64,000 nt of DNA. It comes from Priapulus caudatus. Its lineage: Eukaryota > Priapulida > Priapulimorpha > Priapulimorphida > Priapulidae. The notes beneath the pieces are model-generated. The model saw only the letters and a program-made list of their open reading frames with translations. It was not told the DNA's origin and made no database searches. Location: positions 530,999 through 594,998 of the forward strand of contig NW_014577077.1 in NCBI RefSeq assembly GCF_000485595.1. Direction: 5' to 3'. Positions 1-12,488 of this stretch are shown piece after piece (positions within the stretch are counted from its first letter, which is position 1; every line of letters begins with the position of its first letter). Position numbers and translations under genes: made by a program.

Positions 1-207
1 CTCTCGTTTGATCTTTCTGTGTCTCTCTCTGTGTCTCTCTATCTCTCTCTCACACACACACACGCCACTTCTCTTCCCTCCCTCTCTCTCTCCCCATCTC
101 TCTGTGTCTCATTCTCGCTGGTTTCTTATTCACTCTCTCTCATACTCTTCATCAGCCGTTAAACGTTCTCCTACAATCCCCCCCCCCTCTCTCTCTCCCT
201 CTCTGTC

Positions 208-256
<49 letters not shown>

Positions 257-330
257 TTCTCTCTCTCTCTCTATCTCTCTCTCTCTTTCTCTCTCTTTAT
301 CTATGTCTCTCTCTCCCCCCTCTCTCCCTC
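1..330. repeat. (CT)n-rich microsatellite tract
   Basis: Near-continuous CT dinucleotides with short CA and C-run interruptions; the longest pure CT run is around 210-290. A 148-residue open frame through it is Ser/Leu low-complexity and is not a gene. Confidence 0.9.
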
Positions 331-2930
331 GCGGGCGCTAAAGTTGCTGCAACGAGCGGCGGCACATCGTCGTCTAGCATTAACGACAGCTATGTACGCC
401 GAGCTTCCCCTTTCCCCGCCGTTTTGCTATAACATGCGCCTTTCTTTTAAATAGTCTCGTAAATTCGGTGCGCCGATAAGAGTAGATGCCCTCAAGCGGG
501 TTGTGAACCGGTATACAAGGTAGGTGTAAATTTATTTCAGCGGATAGCTATAAAACACGAAATGCGCTTGGCTAATAGCATTAGGCCCATTTGCTGATGG
601 TCGGCCACAACGGTCTTTCTCAAAATGTTCTGGACATCGCGAACAAATTTTTGTCACGATGGAATTGTGCTAACAGCATATCAGGAGTAGATAATAGGGA
701 ATCTATTCCCTATTATCTACTCCTGAGCATATCAAACAGCCTATTTACTGTCAAATTACGGAGAGATATTATTCTGGCTCGTACTCCACGCGCATTAAAC
801 ATTAATAGCCAAACTCAGCAGGGATATTTTTTTTCGTTAAACGTGATAAATATTTGATTGCTAAACTATTAGTCACCAATTGTTAGATGGCATGTCAGCC
901 GTTTTACCACGCTGTCGATTATTAATGACGTAATCACTCAAGTTTTTGAGCTTCACATCAGTTCAACATAGACGCATTACCATCCACGTAATTTTTGCGA
1001 TGTAGAGCCGACATTTCTTATGTCGACACGTTCGCTTTCTTAATGCGAAACTCAGCGATACCGTTGACAAAAGAAACTCGTTGTTAGAAGGATCGTAAGC
1101 CTTTAGCTTTATCGTAAATCATCAAGCTCTCCGATAATCATCATGCTTATCGTAAGTCCACATTGTCGCACTTTGTCCGAAAACAGCGTGAGAAAAATTG
1201 CAGCATCACCGTTACAGCGTATTCATGAATACTTGATGAAAACCTTACGAAATGTCATACCCTTACGTAACTTAATCATAGCTACGAGATGAACGGAATT
1301 ACACAAGATAATTGCGTTTATATTGAGCCCGTGAACACTCCATTTGTTGTTTTATTGTCTATTGCTTAGGAACACATGTATTTTTAACGAAACAAAAACT
1401 CATGGTACATACGGTGACTAGAGACATGTAAAACAGTGGCGATATCTCTCTGATGTCCTCGTGTCATCATAACATGAGGTAAAAGATATCCCATTAGCAC
1501 AGTCATACAAGCACGCGAACATGGGCGCACGAGTGAGTCTGGCAGGCACGCACACACGTCATTAATTGTACAGTAGCGAGTTTACAGAGAGTATAATAAC
1601 ACTATCGCTTTTTAATCCGTATTTTAGTTTAACATCACGATCGCACTGACAAAGGCTCTCATGTTACCATTGTCGAAGTCGTTCAGACAGACACTTAATT
1701 AAAAAAATATATTCGCGCCAAAACGAGTGAAATTACATTAACATAGCATTTTCCGGTCTCCTTATCGTGGTTCTATTCACGGAGCTAATGTATCACATCT
1801 AGACAAGCCACATGTGAAACAAGACAGCTCGCCCGGGCGGGCCGCGGAGGGGCACGTGCTCTGTTACACGAACACCAAGCTACCAAGCGCGCTCAGCGTG
1901 TGTGCTAATCTGTGTGACGAGTAAACGGTTTCCCTTCTGGATTATTTACCCTTTTCTCGTTAACTCGTTGCACATGTTAAGTAGCCAGACAGAGCAAGGG
2001 GCGTTGTGACGTGCCCGTAAGTCGGCATCAAACATCAAATATCCCTTCCAGTAAAAAAACGTCTACCATTTTCACGCTTGCGAATTAGTGATTGCGATCA
2101 ACTATTGATGCGATGAAAAATAGATGAACGCAATGAATTACTAGTACATGATGCAAAAGCGCATGAACTAAATCACTGCCGACTTTTTCAGAGAGGGAGA
2201 GACGAAAAACGAAAACATATTACAATTACAACAGCATAAAGCCCCTTGTAAATGTCAAGTGACTCTCCCAACTAGGAACTATACACACATGCATACGAAC
2301 TATTAATACGAAATATCACAGAAGTGTCATCAGCGATGGCGTTATTAAACGCCAGAACAATTTTCCCCCGAGATAGTTTAAGAATGGCCACAGGGCTTGC
2401 TATGTATAGCACCTTCATTTAGCTTGTCAACTGCAGATGTCAGTGCGAAATATTTTAGCGCTGAATTTTATTGCGCTTTTAAACAGGCTAGCCATTGCCG
2501 TTGCAAAATCGCTATTAGCAACGAATTATTACAGGGGGTTAGTTGCAGCAACAAAACGCAGCACTTTGGCTGCAGTCGGTAAATAAGAGAAAACGTCTAA
2601 CGATCGTTTAGTGCGTTTCTTGAAGTACACATCGTTTAGTCCGGTACAGTATTTGCTTATCACCTTTCACAGATTCTACGATTGGCAATGTCTAAACTGT
2701 TTTTAATCATTCCTATGTATTTATGTCATTAAGAACGAGTGAAAGTGATCGGCCGATAAAACTATGTAAACTAGACGCAGTTTCTCATATTTCAAGCATG
2801 AAAATTACGTTCTATGACAATCACGGTGCGCTGATAGACGCTACTAACACCTGATATTGTATATGCGAGTCATAGCCTGATATTGTGTGTATGACGTAGC
2901 GTGCTCGTATCCGTTGGTGAATGTCGGTGG
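331..2930. other. Non-coding stretch, no gene recognised
   Basis: AT-rich unique-looking sequence. Only short, compositionally random open frames occur. The one distinct structure is the perfect palindrome at 675-734, listed separately. Confidence 0.5.
675..734. repeat. Perfect 22-bp-arm palindrome flanked by 9-bp direct repeats
   Basis: Bases 681-702 and 705-726 are exact reverse complements, separated only by CT. AGCATATCA occurs at 675-683 and again at 726-734, so the hairpin is bracketed by a 9-bp direct repeat like a target-site duplication. This looks like a tiny foldback insertion or a template-switch product; function unknown. Confidence 0.8.
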
Positions 2931-3337
2931 GCATATGTTTCCATGAACCAAAGTGACTTTCCAAAATCCTCGTGACGTCAGTATACCATAGATAGTAGGC
3001 CTATATAAGATAGCCGAGTCGGTTTATAGTTAGTGTTATTGTTAGTGTTAGGGTTAGGGTTTTTGCATCATTCTTTGATATACGGAAAGTCTGATGCGGA
3101 AGTTGATATGCGTAGTATGGAATATGTGTAGGGTTAAGGTTAGGGTTTTTGCATCATTCTTTGATATACGGAAAGTCTGATGCGGAAGTTGATATGCGTA
3201 GTATGGAATATGACCATGCGCAACCACCAGCAGCACTACCATCAGCAGGCTGTATGCATTCAACTTCGGAGATAGCCGAGTTCGTGCGTGACGTCAGTGT
3301 ACGTCACGAGGATACTTTGGTTCATGAAAACATATGC
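2931..3337. mobile_element. MITE with ~25-bp terminal inverted repeats
   Basis: The left end reads GCATATGTTTCCATGAACC and the right end is its near-complement (GGTTCATGAAAACATATGC). Both arms then continue with AAAGT and, after an 11-base insertion in the left arm, with ATCCTCGTGACGT. The element is 407 bp and non-coding. It contains an 86-bp tandem duplication and TTAGGG words. No clear target duplication was seen and the superfamily is not assigned. Confidence 0.7.
3048..3212 (+). repeat. 86-bp tandem duplication starting with TTAGGG words
   Basis: Two near-identical copies, each opening with TTAGGGTTAGGG-like bases and then GCATCATTCTTTGATATACG and onwards to GAATATG. The GCATCA landmarks lie at 3065 and 3151. 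It forms the centre of the MITE at 2931-3337. Confidence 0.85.
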
Positions 3338-6149
3338 ACAACGTGAAGGTCATATTCGCTTGGTTTAATGTAAAACTATACGACGGAAAATAATAACATT
3401 GACATAACAATTTACAAACGAACCAAATTTATAACAACAACGAATAAGATCAGTTATCAAAGTCACCTTGGTCAGAATCTGGCACGCTGTCAATCTAGGA
3501 ATACAAGAGCAATTTATATAGGTTACCTGTAACTATTACACGATGCTAAACAGACTGAATACGTAGATATTAAAGGCAATGATACTATCACAGGTAGTCA
3601 TTGCCTAGTCCATCAACAATTTGTAATTTCCGTTTCAATTTGTCAAAGATATTATGAGCTTGTGGCCGGTAGCAGTGGATGTGATAGTGATAAAACCGAT
3701 TAATGTGACAGCTGCTATCGATGGCTTCACTTCGAAAAGTCATTTGGTTCAGGAGATCCTGGCTAAATAATACAGTGCTAATAATGAAACAGCTGAGTGA
3801 CTGTGAGGCTAGAGTAACTGTGTGACGATGAGGTCAGGGTAACGGTGTGACTGTAACTGAGTGTAAGGCCAGAATAAATCACGAGGCTAGGGTAACTGTG
3901 TGACTGTGAAGCTAGGGTAACTGTGTGACTGTGATAAAGCCAGATACAGAACACAAGTCGCAGTAAAACTGATATCGAGTAGGTTTTCGGCGAAAATACC
4001 AGATTTTTACCGCTCATTATCTCAGCGTAGAGGCATCGTAGGGACATGCGGTTTGTTTTATATTAACAAGGTAGGACAGCTGATCAATGCAAAGAATCGG
4101 CAAAATAAAACGGTAAAAGTTTATTGATTCGACTAATACTGCAACATGGTTTCAGCATTTCACCGTTGTATGCTCTCCTTTATACGCTCTTGACAGGATG
4201 CAACTGCATCAGCCAATAACACATGTGACACGATGTTAGCTCATCTTTTGTTGGTACGCATACGATGCTGAGACTAATAGTAGCGGTAAGGAAACACACA
4301 GCTGGAAGAAGGAGCAGAAAGAACCGCCCTGTACTCTTTTGCAATTTACCTGTTAGTAAAAACTCCTTGTTAGTATGTTGCAACAAAGATTTACACAAGT
4401 TGCTAAGGACGATTGAAATAGAAAGAACTTGGGAATTTGATAGTGGATTTTAGCAGAAAGAATATCATGAAATCCGTCAATTTTCATAATACAGTAGTCG
4501 AACAGTTTCAACCGTAATATAATTTTGGCAGCACGTACAGCATTTGCCTAATGGCTGGTGTTCGCTAACTCGATTAAGTCTCTCAAAACACGACCGACAT
4601 CAGTTGCTCGCATATAATCGCGGAAAATGGCGCAGACGTGCGTCAACGTGCGCGTTCTGCACTGCTCGCTTCGTGGGGCATCACATTATCGAAAACACGG
4701 CATCTCTAGGAAGAGTGGCGCCACCTGACGAGCATCGCGAGAAGCAGACGTGCAGCCATGCAAGCAGCGGGGGGAGTCCGGCGGACAATTTCCGTTCGAC
4801 GCTATTTATTACCCAGGGGAACCCGAGAGCAATTGTTACCGAATTTCCTCTCGCGCGTCAAGGGAGCCATCGGCAACAGCACCGGGAGCGGTCCCCTACT
4901 TAACGACCCCACGCAAAAGTAACAAGTAGTGGCCGACACACCAGTCGGTCCCTCCGCAAATCCTCTTACGTGGCCATAGGAAGAAAGAAACCCGCGTCGA
5001 CTTCTTTCGGCCATCGCCTTGGATTTTGGCCTAATTGCTGACAGCGCCTGGACATCAACGTTCAGTCGCACACGGTCGCACGAGAGAATTTTCAAAGGCT
5101 ACTCATTAACCGTTCATCTAAGTAATCAATTCGTTGGCGAGAAATTTTACGAAATAAGATGACACGCTGTGCCCCAAGGATGGTCGAAACCCGTGAGCAA
5201 TCAAACCCCCTACCCTGTCCACTAATTACGTCAATGCAATTAAAACAGGGCCGCTGCAAGCCGATGCGAGTCAATTACAGCCTTCATTAACCATTACAAG
5301 CATCAGGGTGCATGTTCATGGCGTTGCACAAAAATACCGAGAGGGCAATTTACACGAATTGAGCATACAATCCGAGACAATACGAAATCTTCACCGCTTT
5401 TGATCTTAGTCACTTGTTACTACGACTTTTATCACTGTGCATGTGATCGACATAACCCGCTCTATTCTCTTTTAGCAGCTGCGACTTCCCGCAGCCACCA
5501 CGGCCACTGCCATCACTACGAACATGAGTCGCAGCCACAGTTATGCGATCGCTGATGATAGCCTAGACTGACCAAACCTGATTGGTGCTTCGACAAATTT
5601 AAGCCAGCGTTGTTCTTACTTTCACCAATATGAAATTACATAATTATAACATTATTACCATAGAATTCAAGTAAACAAAAGTAACACCACAACAGCATAA
5701 AAATTGTGACACGTAGCATAGTATAGTACGTAGATGTAACGCACGGTACGGTATGCTTAAAACAAAACCATTTAATCGTAAAACGATGACACCGCGGCCT
5801 TTGCGGAAATTCCGATGGAATTTATGCCCGTATAGTTGAACTAACGCGGGTTATTTACACATTTCACCGAATGAAAGGTACACGTGCGCATAGCTAAGTG
5901 CTGGGGAAAAAATGACACCCTAAAATGCATATAAATTCGAATTGTGATGACACGGCCGCATTCACGGAAAAGAGGGATGCACAATGTTCGCTTCTTAGAA
6001 GAAGCAGTAATAGCAGCGCGCGCTGTAATAGCAACCATCTGGATGCTATAAACACTCGTGGCTTCAACACCTGCAGACTACCCAGCGCGCGCGAGAGAGA
6101 GAGAGAGATAGAAAAAGAGAGCGCAGGCGGGAGAGAGAGCGAGAGACAG
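3338..6149. other. Non-coding stretch with a short minisatellite and GA tract
   Basis: No gene recognised. Open frames at 4544-5274 overlap on both strands with no family resemblance. Contents are the 25-bp minisatellite at 3795-3945 and a GA-rich microsatellite at 6088-6140. Confidence 0.4.
3795..3945. repeat. ~25-bp degenerate minisatellite
   Basis: Repeats of AGGCTAGGGTAACTGTGTGA followed by CTGTG, in about five variants. The 89-residue minus frame across it is a by-product. Confidence 0.7.
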
Positions 6150-6258
6150 CGACGCGACGACCCAAAAAATATAAAAAATATAAAAACTACAAAAATCTCA
6201 AATTACAATTAAAATTATTTTTTATTTTCATAAATGTCTGCGCGGTGGCGCTATATTA
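6150..6258 (+). repeat. Left copy of ~110-bp direct repeat flanking a broken PIN-type gene
   Basis: It starts GACGCGACGACC, runs through CAAATTACAATTAAAATTAT and ends near GCGCTATAT. The same sequence in the same orientation recurs at 9538-9655. The unit in between holds the pseudogene at 6652-9296, so this may be a terminal direct repeat or the edge of a duplicated element. Confidence 0.75.
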
Positions 6259-6651
6259 GTGGGGCAGATAACAGCTATTTTTGATAGGAAACGTGCAAAT
6301 GATGATACAAGCATCAAATTTGGCACACTTGTTCTCCAAGTGATACTAATCAAATCGGCCCGATTGGCCAATTGAAAATCCAAGATGGCGGCCATTTTTC
6401 AAGATGGTCGCCAAATTAGCCTCCCGAAGTTGACGTTTTGCTTAGAAGTATTTGTAGTTGTCCGATTTGCATGATCTAGGTGTGGATTCCTATGTTTTCA
6501 AGCCTGCTGAAGCGGATTTTCCTGTTTATAAAGCACACTGACACATATTTTTCAAGATGGCAACTAGATTGTCTGTTTTTCATTACGTAAGCTTTGCCCC
6601 GGCTAGTAAATGTTCAAAGTTATACATACCATGCCACTGGTCCTCCAGCTG
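6259..6651. other. 3' flank of the broken PIN-type gene, non-coding
   Basis: Contains two AAGATGG(C/T)(G)GCC-type words ('aagatggcggccattttt'), often seen in element untranslated regions. No open frame of note. It probably belongs to the 3' part of the multicopy unit. Confidence 0.4.
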
Positions 6652-9296
6652 CTACTGTTCACATATGCAGCTGCAGAGTGACGTGCAGGGGAGCTCTGAC
6701 TGAAAGCACTTGCATCTTCCTTTGCAACCTTTCTTACAGGAACACTTCGTCAGTTCCCGCCAGCTCGCTGCAATAGGTGGTAGTGTTGTCCAACATATCT
6801 GCCATGTCTCGCCTTTCTGTGTCCATCCCCATTCAACAGGACTGCTCGTGTCTGGATTGGAGATGGTTGCCTGGCCCCAGATGATCCCAGCCTGATAGGC
6901 CGCACGCTTTGCATTGCATTGTTCTCTGAGGGCTGCTTGTGTTGGTGGAATTGAGTTGTACGGCCTCTGCTTGCGGGCAAAGAGATCTAGTCTTGCTTCG
7001 TCCACACCAGTGGCTGCGCTTGATCTGTCGTACATGAGGACAACGAATCTCTCCAGCCTCTGCAGGTCAAGATCACGAATCAATGATGGATGCTGGCTGA
7101 GATTAGTGAATGTTTCAGAAACATCAAATACGTTCCAAGTCTGCCATGCAGATTTCTTCGCTTTCCCACGGAAGGTAGACACGACGTCACATCCAGTAAA
7201 CGCATGAAAGTATGGGATCCCTCTGGCTTTCTCAAGCCCTATTGCAGAAACTAACTCATGGACTGGAATCCATCGCATCTTGGCTCCTTGGCCAAACGCA
7301 ATCCACATTTTCTCAAGACCTAGTTCTTGTAAGGATGGCAGTACAGATATTGCTGTGACTAGCACGTCCGTGTCATTAGCCTTAATGATAATAGACTTGC
7401 TCCCATCAGTCGTTGCATCCCTGGTGTGTACAAATATTCGACTGTCAGCTTCTTCATGACAAAATGGGGACAAAGCATCCAGAGACTTCCTTGTGTTGCT
7501 AATGGCATCTTCTCCTTTTGTGACGATGACTGTGCTTGTCGTCTCTGCTTCACACATCTTTTTCGCAAGGAAGTGAAACAGCTCAGTCTTGTTGCTGGCA
7601 TCACGAAGGAAGCTTTGCCAGTTACTTGGTGTCTTACTCGTTCCTGTCACTCTTCTTCTGATTCCTTGCCCCCTTTTCGACCTCGTCTCAGATTTCAGAC
7701 TTAACTTCTTGTACACATCAAAGACTACGTCCACCCGCTCGTACCTGGCACCATAGGATTCCACCTTTGGGATGATGTCTTCTTTAGCATAGTCATCAAA
7801 TGTCTTTAAAGTCCGTGGAGGTAAGGCATTGATAAGTGCTGAGCCATCAATGATGATTGCATCTCCCTTTGGTTCTCTGTCTGGGATGTTCACTTGCGCT
7901 TCAAGAATTTCAACCAGCTGTGACTTCTGACACGTATGAAGCTTGCCGCTGTCACTGAGAGATGCATGGTGTGACTGATTCTCGTGCTTGAAGAATTCTC
8001 GCACGTCACACTGCCTGTCCTGGCATGAGATGAACAGTCGCGAGAATAACTGACAGTCGTCTTTCAGGACTTTCTCCTTAGAAATTCCTTCAGCCTGCTC
8101 TTGTTTGAAGAAAGAAACAAGGTTTTTCTTGATTGGATAATAGAAAGGACTTTCACCTTCATCCTCTAGCACCTCCATGAATGATTGAAACTGCTCTTTG
8201 CCCCGCCGGTGATGTGTAGCTACCATTTCAGCTAGTTGGGTCTGCAATGTTCTTCGTGTCTAGCACCAGCAGGTCGGCTGATTCTTCTTGGAATGGGTTG
8301 CCCATCTCCTGCATCACTGCAGAGAGTGATTTCACCTTTTCAACGAAAGATTTCTGGGCACTTAGTGTCTGCTCATGGTGTCTGCTGCTGTAGGTGACAT
8401 CTTTCATACCAGACATGGCCTCGTATCCAGCTACTAGACGACTAACTTCGGGTCCAGCGACCATCCACCTACGAAGTGCTGACGGGTCTTCTGTCAACCC
8501 AATTGCTCCTCCGTCACCTTTGATCACTGCATTATTGTGCTCGTGTGCTTGGTGGATTGCCAAGGCAGAGAATTCTCTTCTTGACTTGTGAATAGCGAAG
8601 TTTCCTTTGTGAAACTCCCTGGCCACATCTGGATGTTGTTGCTCAAGTGACATCATATCTCGGAGGTGAATTGTGATCCATCGCGCATAGTTGACATTGT
8701 TATTCGCAAAGAAGTAAGGCACCAGTTATGAAAGTGCTTCACAGTACAAGTTGAAGGCGCCTTCTCTGAATGAGCGGATCAGGGTGAATATGGTGAGCAT
8801 CCTCAAAGGTTATATCTGATATGCTAGACTCTTCAGAGCGGTAATCATGGTATGCCTTCTTCATCAGTTTGTACAAGCTGCATGCAGTGATCTGGTGTGC
8901 TTGTATTGTCCTGGTGACACTAGATGCAGACAGGTAAGACTCTGCTGTACCAGGTGAGGCCACCTCTGCTTCCACAATGGCACTGGTCCAGCCACTGTCC
9001 CGTAGTGATGTTCCTATTGATCGCAGTGCAGCCATTTCTATATGAAATCCATCGAACATGATCACGAACTTGTCCTCTCCATATTCGGGCCACTTCCATT
9101 ATATTTGTTTTGCCAGAGCATACAACGGTTGGTCAGCAGCAATGACAGGTGTCTGCCCTGGGTTCAGGAAAGCCACTGTATCACAGACCTTCGCCATGGC
9201 ATGCTTGATCGTTGCAACAGAGTGAGCCTGGTCTCGCCACAGAGGCATCATTGCTGAAATGCTCACCACCGGCTCGGCGAGCCGCTCACTTCGTCC
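6652..9296 (-). pseudogene. Broken multicopy gene with PIN/FEN-like nuclease core and Cys-rich tail
   Basis: Reading 9296 down to 6652, three frames make one protein of a family I recognise as a high-copy 'uncharacterized' gene of cnidarians, fish and marine invertebrates. The N-terminal piece has GQTPVIAADQPLYALAKQI, a stop, then KFVIMFDGFHIEMAALRS. The middle piece has NNNVNYARW, EHNNAVIKGDGGA and HHEQT. The last piece (531 residues) has DGSALIN (134-140), HEEADSR (264-270), NDTDVL (291-296) and TGCDVV (351-356). This order of acidic motifs resembles FEN1/Asteroid-type PIN nucleases. It ends in a Cys-rich knot (about 503-530). Lesions are an in-frame TAA at 9099-9101 (CAA to TAA), a frameshift near 8795, a TAA near 8724 and a frameshift near 8240. 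It may be transposon-borne. Assembly indels could cause some frameshifts but hardly the stops. Nuclease activity is inferred only. Confidence 0.8.
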
Positions 9297-9330
9297 TCAC
9301 CCGGGTAACGCAAAAATACCACGTGACTGC

Positions 9331-9448
9331 CAAATCGAACGTATTTGGGGCTGGCCCGAGTAGACCCAGGTTAACTTGGGGAAGCAAATCGAACGTATTT
9401 GGGGCTGGCCCGAGTAGACCCAGGTTAACTTGGGGAAGCAAATCGAAC
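9331..9448. repeat. 54-bp tandem duplication
   Basis: Units at 9331-9384 and 9385-9438 are identical, followed by a 10-base partial unit. Each begins CAAATCGAACGTATTTGGGG. It sits just upstream of the recognisable start of the broken PIN-type gene and may have displaced its 5' part. Confidence 0.95.
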
Positions 9449-9537
9449 GCACTAATAAAGGGCGAGTCTGTCTTTCTGTCTAAACCCTCCCCCCGTAAGA
9501 GGTCACCCCCAACACCATATATATTTTTAATCAGCAT

Positions 9538-9655
9538 GACGCGACGACCATTTTAGGCCTAAACAAAATCACAAAAATACAAAAACTACAAAAATCTCAA
9601 ATTACAATTAAAATTATTTATTATTTTCATAAATGTCCGCGCGATCTCGCTATAT
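9538..9655 (+). repeat. Right copy of the ~110-bp direct repeat
   Basis: Same orientation as 6150-6258: GACGCGACGACC, the block CAAATTACAATTAAAATTAT, and TCGCTATATA near the end. It carries a small insertion (TTTTAGGCCTAAAC) after the first 14 bases. Confidence 0.75.
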
Positions 9656-9685
9656 ACCCTCCTACTAATTCACTGCTCATCCATC

Positions 9686-9785
9686 GAGTGCATGCGCGTG
9701 CGCGCGTGTGTGTGTGCGTGCGTGCGTGTGTGTGCGTGTGTGTGTGTGTGCGGGTGCCTGGGGGTGTCGGTGTGTGTGTGGGGTG
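9686..9785. repeat. (GT)n/(GCGT)n microsatellite
   Basis: Alternating GT and GCGT units. Open frames through it on both strands are low-complexity artefacts. Confidence 0.9.
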
Positions 9786-9967
9786 CTCCAGGGTCGGTAA
9801 CCCAGACAACCTCTACATCCTCTCTCAAGATGGCAACACCAACAATGTTGTGTACCAAGAAGCGCTGCACAACTGAACAGAAGTCAAATTCTTGGCACAG
9901 ATTTATAAAATCAGAATAAGGTCAGTACAGCCGTCATGGCAGACTCAATTCTCTTTTCTCCTTTACC

Positions 9968-9994
9968 CCGGGCATCGCCGGGTAGCCCAGCTAG
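9968..9994 (+). mobile_element. Possible Helitron-type 3' terminus
   Basis: A short GC hairpin (CCCGG, six bases, CCGGG) is followed about 8 bases later by CTAG and then T. Helitrons end in a hairpin near CTRR and insert between A and T. The matching 5' TC end was not found, so the extent of the element is unknown. Confidence 0.4.
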
Positions 9995-10735
9995 TATATA
10001 TATATGTGTGTCAGTGTGCGGCAGCGTGCGCGCGGTGTACATGTGTGTTGCAGAGGTGCATTTGCACGGAATTTACAGGGAATTGTCGGCAATAATAGGC
10101 GAAAAACAGTAGAGAAACATTAAAACTGGTAGTAAATAGATTTCGTATTTATTTAGCATTATATTTTATTGAAACGCTCCAAGTGCCCGCCCTGCCGCCG
10201 ACTTACGCGTGCCTGTGACGTCACCGTGCCGTTACGGCCGAGGTGAGCCTATATGCTTACGAAACGTGCAGTAATTAGAATTTGAAAATGTTCTCGGCGA
10301 GCCGTTCGTTGTAAGCGCGTACATAATGTGCCGCTGAATCTTTTCAGAGGCGAGCAGCACCCCGGTGCAGGCCGCAACAATTTTCCTAGTCTGAATGGCG
10401 GCTTGTTATATTATTTGAGATTGCAACGTCGAAATTGCGGCTAACAATCCCTGTTTGTCAATAAATGATATAGCGAGTCGGTACTATGATTAAATATTGA
10501 CAAATTATTCGCCAGTCGTTGATATTGGGGTCACTTGATTGGAACAAGGGGAATTCCTACTTGCTATATTTATGAACGTAACTGGAGATTCCCATTGGAA
10601 GGAGTGATCATGGGAAATCAAACCCCGCACAGTCTCGTAACGTTTAATAACTAATATTCAGTTTCTTATGACGCAAGCAACGAAAGCACGCGTTCTATAC
10701 CTTACTGTGCCACAGAGGCACTTTAACCAGAGAGT
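9995..10735. other. Non-coding stretch, no gene recognised
   Basis: Starts with a short AT/GT tract and continues as AT-rich sequence. No supported open frame. Confidence 0.4.
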
Positions 10736-10980
10736 CACCATCACACCCACAGTGATGGTCACTATTCAGTCACGCTGTCGTCACAGTCGTCGTCACCATG
10801 CTACCACAGTCACAGTCACCACGCCATCACAATCACAGTTACCATGCCATCACAATCCAATCACATCTACCATGCCACCACGGTCACAGTTACCATACCA
10901 CCACAATCCAATCACATCTACCATGCCACCACGGTCACAGTTACCATGCCACCACAATCACAGTCACCATGCCATCGGTG
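10736..10980. repeat. Degenerate CCATGCCA(T/C)CAC minisatellite
   Basis: Repeated variants of ACCATGCCATCACAATCACA, including a 54-bp higher-order repeat around 10850-10950. All three forward frames are open through it because the units rarely contain stops. Not a gene. Confidence 0.8.
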
Positions 10981-12488
10981 CATGGATCACGGTGATGAAG
11001 CGGTGCATGGATCACGCGCAACAGCTCCGAGGATAAGGGACGTCAGCAATTAAGCTGCCCCCTGAGAGCTTGATAAATAATTTATTGGCCAAGTGACACG
11101 ACGTAGAAAATCAACCGCGCGTGCTCCCAGGAAATGTTTTTGCATGTATAATTCAGATCCATGATGGATGCGGTTGCTGTGGTGCTGAAATTGCCAAAGC
11201 TGCATCTCTGCGCGTTGATATCGGACTTTCGACCAATCCCCGGCTTCTACCACGAGTCCAAATCTCTATTAATCTGCTCAAGCATGAAGAATCATGCAAG
11301 CGAATTTATTCACGTGTTAGTCTGGAACCACGAGCAATATTTCCAAGTAAGTGTTTAAATTCGTGATTGCCGAGAGATACTCTCTATATTATGGTTAATC
11401 CTTACTACCAACCTAAAGAAAATCAATAATTTACCCGCAGGCGATGGGGCGCTAAAGCACATAACGGTGTTTCCCACACTTACGCCACAAGGCGTTCAGA
11501 CCAGTCGAAATAACGACAGTCACACTATATTATTCCACCGGGTTAGTATAATATACACATACGACGCTAACATTCTAAAAAAACTGTCCGCAAATCTCTC
11601 TTTCCCTCCATGAAATAACTTGCGGAGAAACACAGGAAAAACAACGAGGAGTTCACTTTTTAACAACTTTGCAGTGCTCGTTTAAATTAAACATCTGTCG
11701 CAGGCAGACGACGCTTGCGGTGATTTTCAAACGCTACTCGGCGAATCATCAACAAAATACTTTATACATAATTTATTCTGTTACAATTTTATGAAGATGT
11801 CGTTTCAATAATAAATGTTGATTTGGCTTTGGCTAGTAAAATCACACTCTTACTGCGAGTGCGAGCTCGACCCGGTAAGATTAATTGTTATAAATTTCTA
11901 TTGCTGAGTGCCCTGTAGGTACAACAATAGCTACAGCAACCTCGTATATTTTCAACGATTACGCGAAAATAACCGCAAAGTCCTATTTTGCCGTTCGGTC
12001 CGATGTAAACACACAAATGCGGCGTTCATACGAGCAATTTTGGTGCGCACAAAATTTAAAATGCCCACAAGGTTTTCCATTTTTGCTAGTTTAAAAACAT
12101 CTTATCATCTAAGAATTTATGGAGACATTCAGGGGTATTAGTAATTGCTATACTACTGCAAATTGCTGCATTTTACTTACAAGTGTACTTCTCATAAAAA
12201 AGGTGACATAATGACTGAAAAGATCAGCTCAACTAGACCGACTAGGCTGGCTAGTACCTATCATGTAGAAGCTAGATGTTTAGTCGCATATTTAATGGTT
12301 ATTGAATATGCCACTATTGAATGCTGTGAATGAAAATAGATATAGCTCAATAACACTGAACCATTACATCGCTCAATCTCCCCAACCGAGAGGCAACCAG
12401 CGCTCGCGTCTATACACGCATACGTTGTGGAGTACAGCACAGCACGAACACGCGAACAGGAGAACGTACAGCAGAACAACGCGCTTCA
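10981..12488. other. Non-coding stretch, no gene recognised
   Basis: An open frame at 11161-11358 ends near a good GTAAGT donor (11346) but shows no family resemblance, so it is not called. The rest is AT-rich. Confidence 0.4.

Noticed and set aside
11161-11358. Open frame reaching a GTAAGT donor at 11346
   Set aside because: Two overlapping frames are equally open, with no recognisable motif and no clear acceptor.
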